Below are positions 32,266 through 40,361 of a DNA stretch of 64,000 nt, in pieces. A program made the position numbers and the translations under genes. The stretch covers positions 251,296 to 315,295 of the forward strand of contig DIYO01000009.1 of NCBI GenBank assembly GCA_002427755.1, read 5' to 3'. The notes under the pieces are model-generated. The model was not told the origin of the DNA and did no database searches. It was given only the letters and a program-made list of their open reading frames with translations. How positions within the stretch are numbered: position 1 is the stretch's first letter; every line of letters starts with the position of its first letter. The stretch is from Roseivirga sp. UBA6052. Its GTDB lineage: Bacteria > Bacteroidota > Bacteroidia > Cytophagales > Cyclobacteriaceae.

Positions 32266-32658
32266 ATGAGCAACTTTCAGAAAGTCAAAAACTACATCAT
32301 CGATTTAGATTATTCAATTCTATTTGAAGATGAGGAAGATGGTGTAATGGTGATTGAGAGCGAAGAAGATGGCATTAAGAACCTAGTGATTGGTGTTGAA
32401 GATCCACTTCTAATTATGGAACAATCACTAGTAGACATTGCTAACCCTACGGGTGATGCTTATCTAAAACTACTCCAGAAAAACCGAGACATTGTACACG
32501 GTGCTTTTGTAGTAGACGAGAACGGTTCTCGCGTGATCTTTAGAGATACACTTCAATTAGAGAACTTAGATCTCAACGAAATAGAAGCCAGCTTTAATTC
32601 GCTAGCGCTTCTCCTGAGTGAATACTCAGATGACTTAATCAGTATGCAGAAAAAATAA
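32266..32658 (+). CDS. YbjN-like / type III chaperone-fold protein
   Basis: 130 residues, acidic, soluble. The opening segment FQKVKNYIIDLDYSILFEDEEDGVMVIES and a C-terminal helix NEIEASFNSLALLLSEYSDDL match the YbjN/CesT-like fold by eye. It is the first gene of an operon with PspA, in the position held by YjfI (DUF2170) in the E. coli yjfIJKLMC operon. A role as a small chaperone or adaptor for PspA is an inference from this position. Confidence 0.72.
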   Translation: MSNFQKVKNYIIDLDYSILFEDEEDGVMVIESEEDGIKNLVIGVEDPLLIMEQSLVDIANPTGDAYLKLLQKNRDIVHGAFVVDENGSRVIFRDTLQLENLDLNEIEASFNSLALLLSEYSDDLISMQKK

Positions 32659-32669
32659 AAAGAAATAAA

Positions 32670-33377
32670 ATGAACGTATTTAAGAGATTATTCAAAATGG
32701 GTGAAGCAGAAGCTCATTCTGCCATAGATAAATTAGAGAACCCAATCAAATTAACAGAGCAAGGTATTAGAGATTTGAAAAAAGATCTGGATGCTAGTTT
32801 AAAAGCTTTAGCCGAAGTAAAGGCAATGGCTATTAGATCAAAAAACGATCTTCAGACTGCCAAGAACAAGGCGAAAGACTATGAAAATAAAGCTATGCTT
32901 TTATTAAAGAAAGCACAGAGTGGCGGCATGGACATGGCCGATGCAGAGCGTTTAGCAAGCGAAGCTTTAGTTAAAAAAGAAGAGCAGTTAGAGCACGCTA
33001 CAAGAGCTCAAGAAGAGGTTAACCGTTTCGACACTAACATTGGTCAGTTGGATCAGAACGTGAAGAAAATTCGCTCAACAATCAGTAAGTATGAGAACGA
33101 GTTGAAAACCTTGAAAGCAAGAGTTAAGGTGAGCACTGCTACCAAAAAATTGAACAAGCAAATGGCTCAAATCGATTCTTCAGGTACAGTTTCTATGCTT
33201 GAGAAAATGAAAGAGAAAGTAGCACAAGACGAGGCACTAGCTCAGTCTTACGGTGAAATCGCCAACGAGAGCAAGTCGATTGATGATGAAATTGATAATG
33301 CTTTAGAAGGTGGTGAGAACCAGGCAAAAGCTTCTGATAGCCTTGCGGCTCTAAAAGCTAAAATGGGAATGGAGTAA
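32670..33377 (+). CDS. pspA: PspA/IM30 (ESCRT-III-like) family protein
   Basis: 235 residues that are almost entirely helical coiled coil, with the family N-terminus NVFKRLFKMGEAEAHSAIDKLENP and repeated heptads to about residue 190. The short acidic C-terminal tail (about 195-235) ends AALKAKMGME. PspA and IM30 polymerise on stressed membranes and preserve the proton-motive force. No PspF/PspB/PspC is present. The partners here (YbjN-like, DUF4178, DUF350, SpeE-like) indicate the YjfJ branch rather than the classical phage-shock operon. Confidence 0.9.
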   Translation: MNVFKRLFKMGEAEAHSAIDKLENPIKLTEQGIRDLKKDLDASLKALAEVKAMAIRSKNDLQTAKNKAKDYENKAMLLLKKAQSGGMDMADAERLASEALVKKEEQLEHATRAQEEVNRFDTNIGQLDQNVKKIRSTISKYENELKTLKARVKVSTATKKLNKQMAQIDSSGTVSMLEKMKEKVAQDEALAQSYGEIANESKSIDDEIDNALEGGENQAKASDSLAALKAKMGME

Positions 33378-33396
33378 TTCCATTCCTTTACATTCC

Positions 33397-33438
33397 AACG
33401 TCATCCTATCTCGATAGTTATCGGGACAGAATGACGTT
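33397..33438. repeat. Intergenic inverted repeat (AACGTCAT...ATGACGTT)
   Basis: Perfect 8-base outer arms (33397-33404 and 33431-33438) enclose a further imperfect stem (CTATCTCGATA / TATCGGGACAG). It lies in the 87-base gap between pspA and the next small gene. It resembles the GTCAT...ATGAC intergenic elements that I associate with Bacteroidota genomes, and may be a mobile or mRNA-stabilising repeat that splits the operon into two mRNA segments. Confidence 0.5.
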
Positions 33439-33464
33439 CGGTAAGAAATTAATCGGTCAAAATT

Positions 33465-33674
33465 ATGGAAAGGTCAAAAACTTCAAAAACAGCTATGCTG
33501 GTCTGTGGCGTATTCATCGCTGCATTATCTGTAACTCAAATGGTTGGTCGACCAAGAGTTAACACTTACCAGTTAGGGCTGTCCGCTCGCAGCGCATTAT
33601 TAGTTCCGTTTCTGGGTAGTTTATCCTTTACTATGGCCACTATTCAGTTTAGTCAACTTTTAATGAATCAATAA
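33465..33674 (+). CDS. Small two-helix membrane protein in the PspA operon
   Basis: 69 residues. A basic N-terminus (MERSKTSK) precedes a hydrophobic helix (about 9-28). A short polar loop with GRPRVNTYQLG and a second hydrophobic stretch (about 43-65) follow. It is bounded by an intergenic repeat and the next small gene, whose ATG lies one base after its stop. I do not recognise the family. The tight spacing and membrane nature fit a membrane-anchor role for PspA, comparable to what PspB/PspC do in other systems, but there is no sequence similarity to support this. Confidence 0.62.
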   Translation: MERSKTSKTAMLVCGVFIAALSVTQMVGRPRVNTYQLGLSARSALLVPFLGSLSFTMATIQFSQLLMNQ

Positions 33675-33675
33675 G

Positions 33676-33840
33676 ATGAGAGGCTTATATATCATGGGAG
33701 ATATCATAAAACTATTCCTAGCTGTTATTGTAATCGCCTTTATTTTCAGCTTTGTATTTGGCTTTTTATTTAAGGTAGGTTTGATACTTCTTGTAGGATT
33801 AGGCGTATTATACCTTTTCAGAAAGGTGTTTATAGATTAG
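33676..33840 (+). CDS. 54-residue membrane protein in the PspA operon
   Basis: A short open frame from ATG 33676 to TAG 33840, with a second possible start at 33694 (MGDIIKLF). It encodes an N-terminal MRGLYIMGDIIK followed by one or two hydrophobic stretches (about 13-32 and 35-48) with a short K-containing turn, ending LFRKVFID. It begins one base after the previous stop and ends one base before the DUF4178 ATG, so it is tightly packed in the operon. The hydrophobic periodicity and spacing support real coding. No family is recognised. Confidence 0.6.
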   Translation: MRGLYIMGDIIKLFLAVIVIAFIFSFVFGFLFKVGLILLVGLGVLYLFRKVFID

Positions 33841-33841
33841 C

Positions 33842-34387
33842 ATGGGTTTATTCGACAGATTTAAGAGAAAAGAAGAACCGAAGTACGATGTAACCAATCT
33901 AAGTGTTTTGGATTTTGATCAGGGCTTTGTCTTTGATTATAATCTGAAATCTTGGGTGATTAAAGAGGTGTATCAGTACGATTGGGGTAAGAACAACTTC
34001 ACTTCAGAATACAAAATTGATGCAGGTGATGAAGTAGGGTTCTTAAGTGTAGCCGATGAAGGTGAGCTTTTTATTAGCTTTTCAAAACCCATTAAAATTC
34101 AGCAATTAGGAGAGGGCTTAAGAGAGCAAATTCGAAAAAACGAAAGTGCTCCGGAACGTTTAGTCTATGAAGGAGTAACCTACTATCTGGATGAAGATTC
34201 GGCAGGTTACTTTAATGATAAAACAAAAGGCACTAATGATTGGGAAGAGCTAGTGAGCTTTGATTACATGGACGAAGAAGAAAAGCTTTGTCTAAATATC
34301 ACCCAATGGGACGACCACAACTTTGAAGCATCGGCAGGAGTTATGGTTCAAGCCTACGAAATTTCTAATATCACTCCAGACGAGTGA
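33842..34387 (+). CDS. DUF4178 domain protein
   Basis: 181 residues, soluble, strongly acidic. After a basic start (MGLFDRFKRKEEP) it has LSVLDFDQGFVFDYNLKSWVIKEVYQYDW, the typical DUF4178 opening (one strand-rich module), with YKIDAGDEVGFLSVADEGELFISFSKP. DUF4178 genes occur repeatedly beside PspA, DUF350 and SpeE-like genes. In the E. coli yjf operon the corresponding place is taken by YjfK (DUF2491). Its biochemical function is unknown. It is followed 18 bases later by an intrinsic terminator. Confidence 0.75.
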   Translation: MGLFDRFKRKEEPKYDVTNLSVLDFDQGFVFDYNLKSWVIKEVYQYDWGKNNFTSEYKIDAGDEVGFLSVADEGELFISFSKPIKIQQLGEGLREQIRKNESAPERLVYEGVTYYLDEDSAGYFNDKTKGTNDWEELVSFDYMDEEEKLCLNITQWDDHNFEASAGVMVQAYEISNITPDE

Positions 34388-34404
34388 TTTTATTATACAA
34401 TTAG

Positions 34405-34432
34405 AATCCCTAGCTTCGACTAGGGTTTTTTG
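34405..34432 (+). terminator. Intrinsic terminator inside the PspA operon
   Basis: CCCTAG-CTTCGA-CTAGGG forms a perfect 6-base stem (extendable by AAT/TTT) and is followed by TTTTTTG. It ends about 16 bases before the ATG of the next gene (34448), so it probably reduces rather than abolishes downstream expression. Confidence 0.8.
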
Positions 34433-34447
34433 TTAAAAGATTTTCAG

Positions 34448-35209
34448 ATGAAAAAACTATCACTTTTTAGTCTTACTCTCTTGCTCCTAGTGGCTACAAG
34501 CTGTGGTGGCGGAGGTGAGAAGTTCACCAAAAACCCGGTGGATGATATTGTGAGAGACATGCCTAGCGGTAGGGTCTTTTCCGTCATTTTATATGATATG
34601 AATGTGGAAGGAAACTTCTTTGAAGAATACTTCCATAAATACAGAATCATCGAAGAAACAACTCCTGGTCAACCAGAAGAGCGCATTACCGAATGGTATC
34701 AGGTCTCAGAACGTGTTTTTAATCAGCATGTAGATGATATGGGAATGGAACTCATATCTAGAGGTACAGATGGCGAATTGGTCAAAACGGTTTCTCCTCC
34801 AGGGTATAATAACTATGTGGGCAATCCTCAGTATGGCCAATGGGTGCAAAGAGATGGCGGCAGCTTCTGGGAATTCTATGGCAAGTTTGCCTTTATGTCT
34901 TCCATGTTCAATATGTTCACCTACCCTGTAAGAAGATCTTACTATGACGATTACAGAGGAAACTATTACGGGAGGAGAGGATATTATGGACCTAGAAATA
35001 GTGGGAGACCTTATTATGGAACTAACAGTGATTTCAATAGATCTAGAACTAATTCGACTTGGAGCAACAATAGATCTAACTTCAAAAACAGAGTAAATAG
35101 TAGAACCAGCAGATCGAGTACTTCAACTTCTTCCTCAAGAACATCTAGATCTTCTTCGAGGTATAGAGGCACCAGCTCAAGATCAAGAGGTGGAGGGTTC
35201 GGTAAATAA
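34448..35209 (+). CDS. Lipoprotein with Gly/Tyr/Ser/Arg-rich tail
   Basis: 253 residues from ATG 34448 (MKKLSLFSLTLLLLVATSC). An earlier in-frame TTG lies in the terminator. The lipobox VATSC puts the lipid-modified Cys at about 19. The middle domain (about 25-150) is unassigned and contains PPGYNNYVGNPQYGQWV. The tail (about 160-253) is Tyr/Gly-rich, then Ser/Arg-rich (NYYGRRGYYGPRNSGRPYYG, repeated RTSRSSS), ending SRGGGFGK. This resembles the end of DUF1190/YjfM-type proteins associated with PspA operons. The basic tail could bind anionic surfaces or be modified by the polyamine-type enzymes encoded nearby, which is speculative. Confidence 0.72.
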   Translation: MKKLSLFSLTLLLLVATSCGGGGEKFTKNPVDDIVRDMPSGRVFSVILYDMNVEGNFFEEYFHKYRIIEETTPGQPEERITEWYQVSERVFNQHVDDMGMELISRGTDGELVKTVSPPGYNNYVGNPQYGQWVQRDGGSFWEFYGKFAFMSSMFNMFTYPVRRSYYDDYRGNYYGRRGYYGPRNSGRPYYGTNSDFNRSRTNSTWSNNRSNFKNRVNSRTSRSSTSTSSSRTSRSSSRYRGTSSRSRGGGFGK

Positions 35210-35234
35210 TTTTTTCAATCAAGCTTAAAAGAAA

Positions 35235-36095
35235 ATGGATTACGTAGACGGAATAATTACTTCTCTGGTTTATCTGGCGGCTTCCTTTATTCTCTTCTTT
35301 ATTGGGAAAGTAGCTTACCAGTTATTTCATCCAAAAGTGAAAGTGGCGGATGAGTTGGTTGAGAAAGATAATTTTGCATTCTCTTTGGCCTATGTAGGAT
35401 ACTACATAGGTCTTGTCTTTGCTATTGGTGGGGCAATTTATGGAGAATCAGATGGACTATGGCTTGACCTGATGGACATTGGGGTTTATGGATTACTCAC
35501 TATTATTCTACTGAACCTGAGCATCTTGATCAATGACAAAATCTTACTCAGTGGTTTCAGTGTAAAAAAAGAAATTCTTGAAGATCAGAATGCAGGTACG
35601 GGAGTAATTGAAGGCGCTAATGCTATAGCTACAGGGATGATTGTTCTTGGTGCAATTCATGGCGAGGGCTATGGATTTGGAGGCCCTATAGTCACTGGAA
35701 TACTGTACTGGGCCCTAGGACAGGTATTATTGATCATAGCATCTAGGGTATATTATGCTATTACGCCTTACAATGTTCAAGCTGAGATTGAAAAAGACAA
35801 TGTAGCTGCGGGCATTGGTTTGGCAGGTGCCATAATCGCTATTGGTAACCTGATTCGTTTTGCACTAATGCATGATTTCGATAGCTGGATCATCACTTTA
35901 GAAGATGTTGGAATTGATGTAGCTATTGGACTGATCTTTTTACCCATTGCCCGATTCTTAACTGATAAAATCTTACTGCCTGGTCAAAACCTGACAGATG
36001 AGATTGTGAATCAAGAAAAACCAAACGTAGGTGCCGCGCTTGTAGAAGCATTCGCTTATGTAGGTGGATCAGTATTGATTACCTGGGCTTTATAA
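35235..36095 (+). CDS. Double DUF350 integral membrane protein
   Basis: 286 residues in two similar halves (about 10-135 and 145-285), each with four membrane helices and the DUF350 pattern (DNFAFSLAYVGYYIGLVFAIGGAIYG in the first, DNVAAGIGLAGAIIAIGNLIRF in the second). Each half ends in ...DKILLxG. E. coli YjfL is a single-repeat member placed next to the PspA homologue YjfJ. The function is unknown, and membrane sensing or stabilisation with PspA is inferred. It lies between the lipoprotein gene and the SpeE-like gene with short gaps (25 and 17 bases). Confidence 0.88.
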   Translation: MDYVDGIITSLVYLAASFILFFIGKVAYQLFHPKVKVADELVEKDNFAFSLAYVGYYIGLVFAIGGAIYGESDGLWLDLMDIGVYGLLTIILLNLSILINDKILLSGFSVKKEILEDQNAGTGVIEGANAIATGMIVLGAIHGEGYGFGGPIVTGILYWALGQVLLIIASRVYYAITPYNVQAEIEKDNVAAGIGLAGAIIAIGNLIRFALMHDFDSWIITLEDVGIDVAIGLIFLPIARFLTDKILLPGQNLTDEIVNQEKPNVGAALVEAFAYVGGSVLITWAL

Positions 36096-36112
36096 CCCAA
36101 TTCAGCTAATTC

Positions 36113-37651
36113 ATGTCTAAATCCAATATCCTTAAACTAGCCCTTTTTGCAACGGGCTTATCAGGGATAGTAGCTGAGTATGTACTTTCCACTTTAGCCA
36201 CTTATTTTCTAGGCGACTCTGTTTTTCAGTGGACGATGATCGTTTCTATGATGCTCTTTTCGATGGGACTAGGGAGCAGAATTAGTAGATATATCACATC
36301 GAACCTCCTTCAGAAGTTCATCTACATTGAATTCACACTCTCAGTAATTACGGCCTTTGTTTCCATCATTACCTATCTCACCTCCGCTTACTATGGTGAC
36401 AACACCATTATCATTTATGGTTTGAGCATTTTAGTAGGTCTTCTTATTGGAATGGAGATCCCTATAGTGATGCGATTGAATGATGAATTTGAGGAGCTTA
36501 AGGTGAATGTCTCTTCTGTAATGGAGAAAGACTATTATGGCAGTTTACTCGGAGGAATCTTCTTTGCTTTTGTTGGTCTTCCCTATTTAGGATTGACCTA
36601 CACTCCGTTCATTCTAGGCGCCATTAATTTTCTTGTAGCATGTATGCTCATTTATATTCTATGGCAGAGCATGGAAGCCAAACTGAAACCTCAGTTGATT
36701 GGATTAATAATTCTGGTTGCCTTAGGCATTGGCTCAGGAGCCATTTTTGCCAAGCGCATTATTGATTATGGAGAGTCACTTAGATATAAAGACCGAGTAA
36801 TTCTTTCTGAACAAACTAAATATCAACGCATTGTCATTACGCAATCTCAAGATGCCTATTGGCTCTTTCTTAACGGAAATCAACAACTCAGTTCAATAGA
36901 TGAAGTGATGTACCATGAACCATTAGTACATCCGGTAATGGGGTTACTTAACGAACCCAAAGACGTATTGGTGATGGGAGGCGGTGATGGTGGAGCCGTT
37001 CGAGAAATTCTAAAGTACCCTTCGGTTGAAAAGGTAACTTTAGTTGACCTAGACCCGAGAATGACAGAGATTGGGGCTTCTCATCCTTGGTTGAGCTTAA
37101 TGAACGAAGGTGCTTTTGATGACCCAAAAGTTGAAGTGATCAATGCTGATGGCTTCACTTGGTTAGAAGCTAATCGCAATTTTTACGATGCTGTGATCAT
37201 CGATTTACCAGACCCTAAGACTGTTGAATTAGGCAGACTCTATTCATTTGAGTTCTATAAGCTTTGCTACAATACTCTGAGGAAGCATGGCGTGATCACC
37301 ACTCAAGCCGGATCTCCTTATTATGCCGCTAGAGCATTTCGGTGTATCGATGATACAATGGCAGAAGCAGGCTTCACCACGGCCGCTCTTCACAATCAAG
37401 TGGTAACTCTTGGCGAATGGGGTTGGATTTTAGGTACTAAAGAAGGATCTAAGGAAAATTTGAAGGCCAGACTTAAAGCCTTAAATTTTGACGGTATAGA
37501 AACCGAATGGGTAAATAATGAGGCCATGACTTTAATGACCTCATTTGGCAAGAATGTCTTTCCTGATGATGACAAACCAGTTGAAGTGAACAAGATTCAT
37601 AATCCAGTTTTGTATCGTTACTATCTCAAAGGGAAATGGGACTTATACTAG
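36113..37651 (+). CDS. Membrane-anchored polyamine aminopropyltransferase-like protein (copy 1)
   Basis: 512 residues. The N-terminal half (about 1-215) holds about seven membrane helices, and the C-terminal half is a spermidine-synthase Rossmann domain. MGGGDGGAVREILKYPSVEKVTLVDLDP (about 284-311) and VIIDLPDPKTVELGRLYSFEFY (about 361-382) correspond to the SAM-binding and catalytic DxxDP motifs. Relatives with this membrane domain are annotated polyamine aminopropyltransferase, but no SAM decarboxylase lies nearby and the true acceptor is unknown. The C-terminal region (GEWGWILGTKEG, then EAMTLMTSFGK) is shared with the paralogue at 50239-51669. It ends the PspA operon. Confidence 0.85.
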   Translation: MSKSNILKLALFATGLSGIVAEYVLSTLATYFLGDSVFQWTMIVSMMLFSMGLGSRISRYITSNLLQKFIYIEFTLSVITAFVSIITYLTSAYYGDNTIIIYGLSILVGLLIGMEIPIVMRLNDEFEELKVNVSSVMEKDYYGSLLGGIFFAFVGLPYLGLTYTPFILGAINFLVACMLIYILWQSMEAKLKPQLIGLIILVALGIGSGAIFAKRIIDYGESLRYKDRVILSEQTKYQRIVITQSQDAYWLFLNGNQQLSSIDEVMYHEPLVHPVMGLLNEPKDVLVMGGGDGGAVREILKYPSVEKVTLVDLDPRMTEIGASHPWLSLMNEGAFDDPKVEVINADGFTWLEANRNFYDAVIIDLPDPKTVELGRLYSFEFYKLCYNTLRKHGVITTQAGSPYYAARAFRCIDDTMAEAGFTTAALHNQVVTLGEWGWILGTKEGSKENLKARLKALNFDGIETEWVNNEAMTLMTSFGKNVFPDDDKPVEVNKIHNPVLYRYYLKGKWDLY

Positions 37652-37732
37652 CATCTTCCTTTGTCAACAGATAATGCAAAAAAATCTCATCAATTTGTAT
37701 AAAGAGTATTTAACCGAATAAACTTGCTTGAG

Positions 37733-38938
37733 TCAGTCACTTGACTTTTTATACAATACTGCAACTTCAATGGGTATCTTTTCTGTAGATTTTTCAAGCT
37801 TGAGCCCGTAACGCTCTAATTGTGATTGTAGATCGCTAAAGTCTTGTTCTATCCAATCTAATTCTATATCATATGATTGAGTAAGCTTTGTACCATCTAC
37901 AATGGGTAGAATTGTGAAGCGCTCTAAGTAGTCAATTAACCGCGAAATTGGAATTTTTTGAGCCTTTAAAACCGACCCAGCTGCATTAAATTGGGTTACA
38001 GGTGAAGTAGATTCCTTAAGAACACGATCGTTATTATTTAGAATAAAAGAAAATGTAGAGTCGATGCCCTTTCTAGCATTAATATCAAAGTGGTTATTGA
38101 GAAACTTCACTCCTAGCTCTCTCCAGTCACCTTGAAAGTTTTCCGAGGTTTCTATGGATAATGAGAACCTGTGATCTTCCAAAAACGGAAAGTCATCTGC
38201 GGAAAGTCCATCCGTGTAGATGACTCTATCCCAACTAGAAATACCCATTAAAGTTTTAAATTGAAAATCGAGGGGTTTGGTCCAAATATTAATTCCGTTG
38301 TAATTACCCTCGAAATCTTTTAGCAATTCTATTCCACGTTTACCTTCTTCAAATGGTCTTAACTCAATGAAATAGTTATCATGATCAGACCTGGCAAGAA
38401 TATTTACTTCTCTTTCTATGGTCTCTTTAAAATCATCCTTGAGATCAACAGAAATTTGATCTCCTTTTAACAGTTGCCTAACCAGGTCCTTAGTAATATT
38501 TTTAGGGTTTGTTATGCCTCTTACAATTCCCTTGCTGTCAATAATTACTGAATGTGGTACTATTTGGTAAGGGAATAACTCTCTATGGAAAGAGTCATTA
38601 GCAACAGGGACAGATACATCTACATAATTAAGAAAGTTCTGAAGGCGTTTTTTGCTTTCTGTAGAAACCCAAACCACCTGAACCTCATTTTCAAACTCCT
38701 TTTGCAAAGAATCCATCTTCTTTAAAGCCGGTATACATGGACTGCACCAAGATGCTCCAAACTCTAAGATGGTCACCTTACCTTTCAGTTCTCGAAGAGA
38801 AATTTCTTCTTTATCCTGATTGACTATCTCGGTAAAAGTATAATCAGGCACCTTTTGGCCGATTGAAACAATTTTTGACTGCTCCTGACAAGAAAAGAAC
38901 AATAAATTGATTAAAATAAATAATATCGTTTTTCTCAT
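37733..38938 (-). CDS. TlpA-like thioredoxin lipoprotein with DUF3738-type C-terminal domain
   Basis: 401 residues. The signal ends in LFFSC (lipid Cys 17). A TlpA/redoxin domain (about 25-155) carries the active-site WCSPC (C65, C68) in EFGASWCSPCIPALKKMD. The C-terminal half, with NNHFDINARKG, then LIDYLERFTILPIVDGTKL and a closing RYGLKLEKSTEKIPIEVAVLYK, resembles the DUF3738 (TIGR03435) domain. A periplasmic thiol-disulfide role is likely. The partner may be a membrane transducer encoded elsewhere. It starts the minus-strand block that separates the two PspA/SpeE clusters. Confidence 0.78.
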   Translation of the reverse strand: MRKTILFILINLLFFSCQEQSKIVSIGQKVPDYTFTEIVNQDKEEISLRELKGKVTILEFGASWCSPCIPALKKMDSLQKEFENEVQVVWVSTESKKRLQNFLNYVDVSVPVANDSFHRELFPYQIVPHSVIIDSKGIVRGITNPKNITKDLVRQLLKGDQISVDLKDDFKETIEREVNILARSDHDNYFIELRPFEEGKRGIELLKDFEGNYNGINIWTKPLDFQFKTLMGISSWDRVIYTDGLSADDFPFLEDHRFSLSIETSENFQGDWRELGVKFLNNHFDINARKGIDSTFSFILNNNDRVLKESTSPVTQFNAAGSVLKAQKIPISRLIDYLERFTILPIVDGTKLTQSYDIELDWIEQDFSDLQSQLERYGLKLEKSTEKIPIEVAVLYKKSSD

Positions 38939-38990
38939 TTTCGTGATAAATAAACCAGATGAGGTTCTTTTCTATTGAATGGTAAAGGCT

Positions 38991-40316
38991 TTAGTTTATG
39001 AAAGAATGCTTTCTAATAAATGTTAGAATTTTTTCCCAAGAATCTGACGCAGCAATTGCATTTCCTCTGTCAGTTCCACCTCTTGCTGTACTATTTGAAT
39101 AATCTTCCGCTGGTAGATATGGTATTCCACAACCCTGACCCCCGCCAGCAAAATTGTGACCGGCATCTTCGTAGGCAAGGTGCATAAACTCATATGAGAA
39201 ATCATTCCTTATCAATCTGTCTACCATACGATTTGCCATCATTGTGGAGGGCCATGTCTTATCATCTTTTCCTGAAATAAAGAGTATTGGACACTTTATC
39301 TCTTCTACGGGAATCTCAGCCCTTTTCATAAGCGGCTCATTCTTAAAGGCACTTAAGAATTTTGGTCCATCATGATATTGGATACCTTTTGCTCGCATAT
39401 CGAGTTCTATACGTTCAGAATCCTCGTCTGTATATTCCGCATATGCATATGGCTGATTTTGAAAGGTCCAGGAAGACTTGCCATCTTCCCAACCGAACCA
39501 AACTACATTTGAAGGTACTTCGGAAATTACATATTGGACCTGGTATTTAGTAGCATACAACATGGCTAATTCAGAACCTCGTGATCTTCCCGTTATACCG
39601 ATTTGCGAAGCATCAACATTGGGCTGTTGTTTCAACCATTCATGCGCCTTATGAACATACTCTAGCGGAATTTCGATAATGCCATCAGGCAAATCAAAGC
39701 CCCGGAAATACTTCAGATCAAGAACGGCAAAGCCTTCACTTGCAAAAAGAGAGGCTCGCTCTGATCTAAAATTTCCTCCAGAACCTCCTATAAAGATTAT
39801 TGCAGGTACTTTCTCGTCAGATTTAGGAAGGTAAAAATTGGCGACAATACTGTCTCTCTTTTCGAGAAATGTAATGTTTAGCGCATCTAATTCGCGCGTG
39901 CTCCTGCGGTAAACTGTTTCTTCCGCTACTATCTTGTTATTTACACGCAAAGTGATTTTAGCATCGAAACCTTTTGCAGTAGCTATTTGATGATATGAAT
40001 CTGATTTTAGTGACGAGAAAAGTCCCATAGGATCAATTCCCAAGTAGCTCCCCCCTACGGATGGGGTTTCTTTAAGGTCTATGCCACCATTCCGATCTGA
40101 AATGAAATTAGCATATGAATTCCAGGCATTTCCACTGGCGTCTGTTGTTGAAACACTTATTTGTACCTTGGTAAGAGGTGGAAGGTTCTCTACTTTTATG
40201 GTCAATGGTTTATGGTAAAGATCGCTTTCACCATTTACGATTAATTGAACAGGATCACGAGCTGTTTGTAGGAGCTGTATTAAAAAAAGAAATAGTGAAA
40301 TTGATAATTTATGCAT
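38991..40316 (-). CDS. BAAT-type acyl-CoA thioesterase / acyltransferase family protein
   Basis: 441 residues with an N-terminal signal (about 1-17). An Ig-like acyl-CoA thioesterase N-terminal domain (about 25-145) precedes an alpha/beta-hydrolase domain. The nucleophile elbow GRSRGSE (about 245-251) carries Ser, as in acyl-CoA thioesterases, and not the Cys of BAAT transferases. The late EDAGHNF supplies the His. The middle FRGFDLPDGIIEIPLEYV is family-typical. Export makes CoA esters an odd substrate. A role in resistance to antibiotics or lipids is possible but unproven. Confidence 0.82.
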   Translation of the reverse strand: MHKLSISLFLFLIQLLQTARDPVQLIVNGESDLYHKPLTIKVENLPPLTKVQISVSTTDASGNAWNSYANFISDRNGGIDLKETPSVGGSYLGIDPMGLFSSLKSDSYHQIATAKGFDAKITLRVNNKIVAEETVYRRSTRELDALNITFLEKRDSIVANFYLPKSDEKVPAIIFIGGSGGNFRSERASLFASEGFAVLDLKYFRGFDLPDGIIEIPLEYVHKAHEWLKQQPNVDASQIGITGRSRGSELAMLYATKYQVQYVISEVPSNVVWFGWEDGKSSWTFQNQPYAYAEYTDEDSERIELDMRAKGIQYHDGPKFLSAFKNEPLMKRAEIPVEEIKCPILFISGKDDKTWPSTMMANRMVDRLIRNDFSYEFMHLAYEDAGHNFAGGGQGCGIPYLPAEDYSNSTARGGTDRGNAIAASDSWEKILTFIRKHSFIN

Positions 40317-40361
40317 AAGTCGGTCTCATTTATGAGTTTGCATTGTCTAACAAGATAAGCC

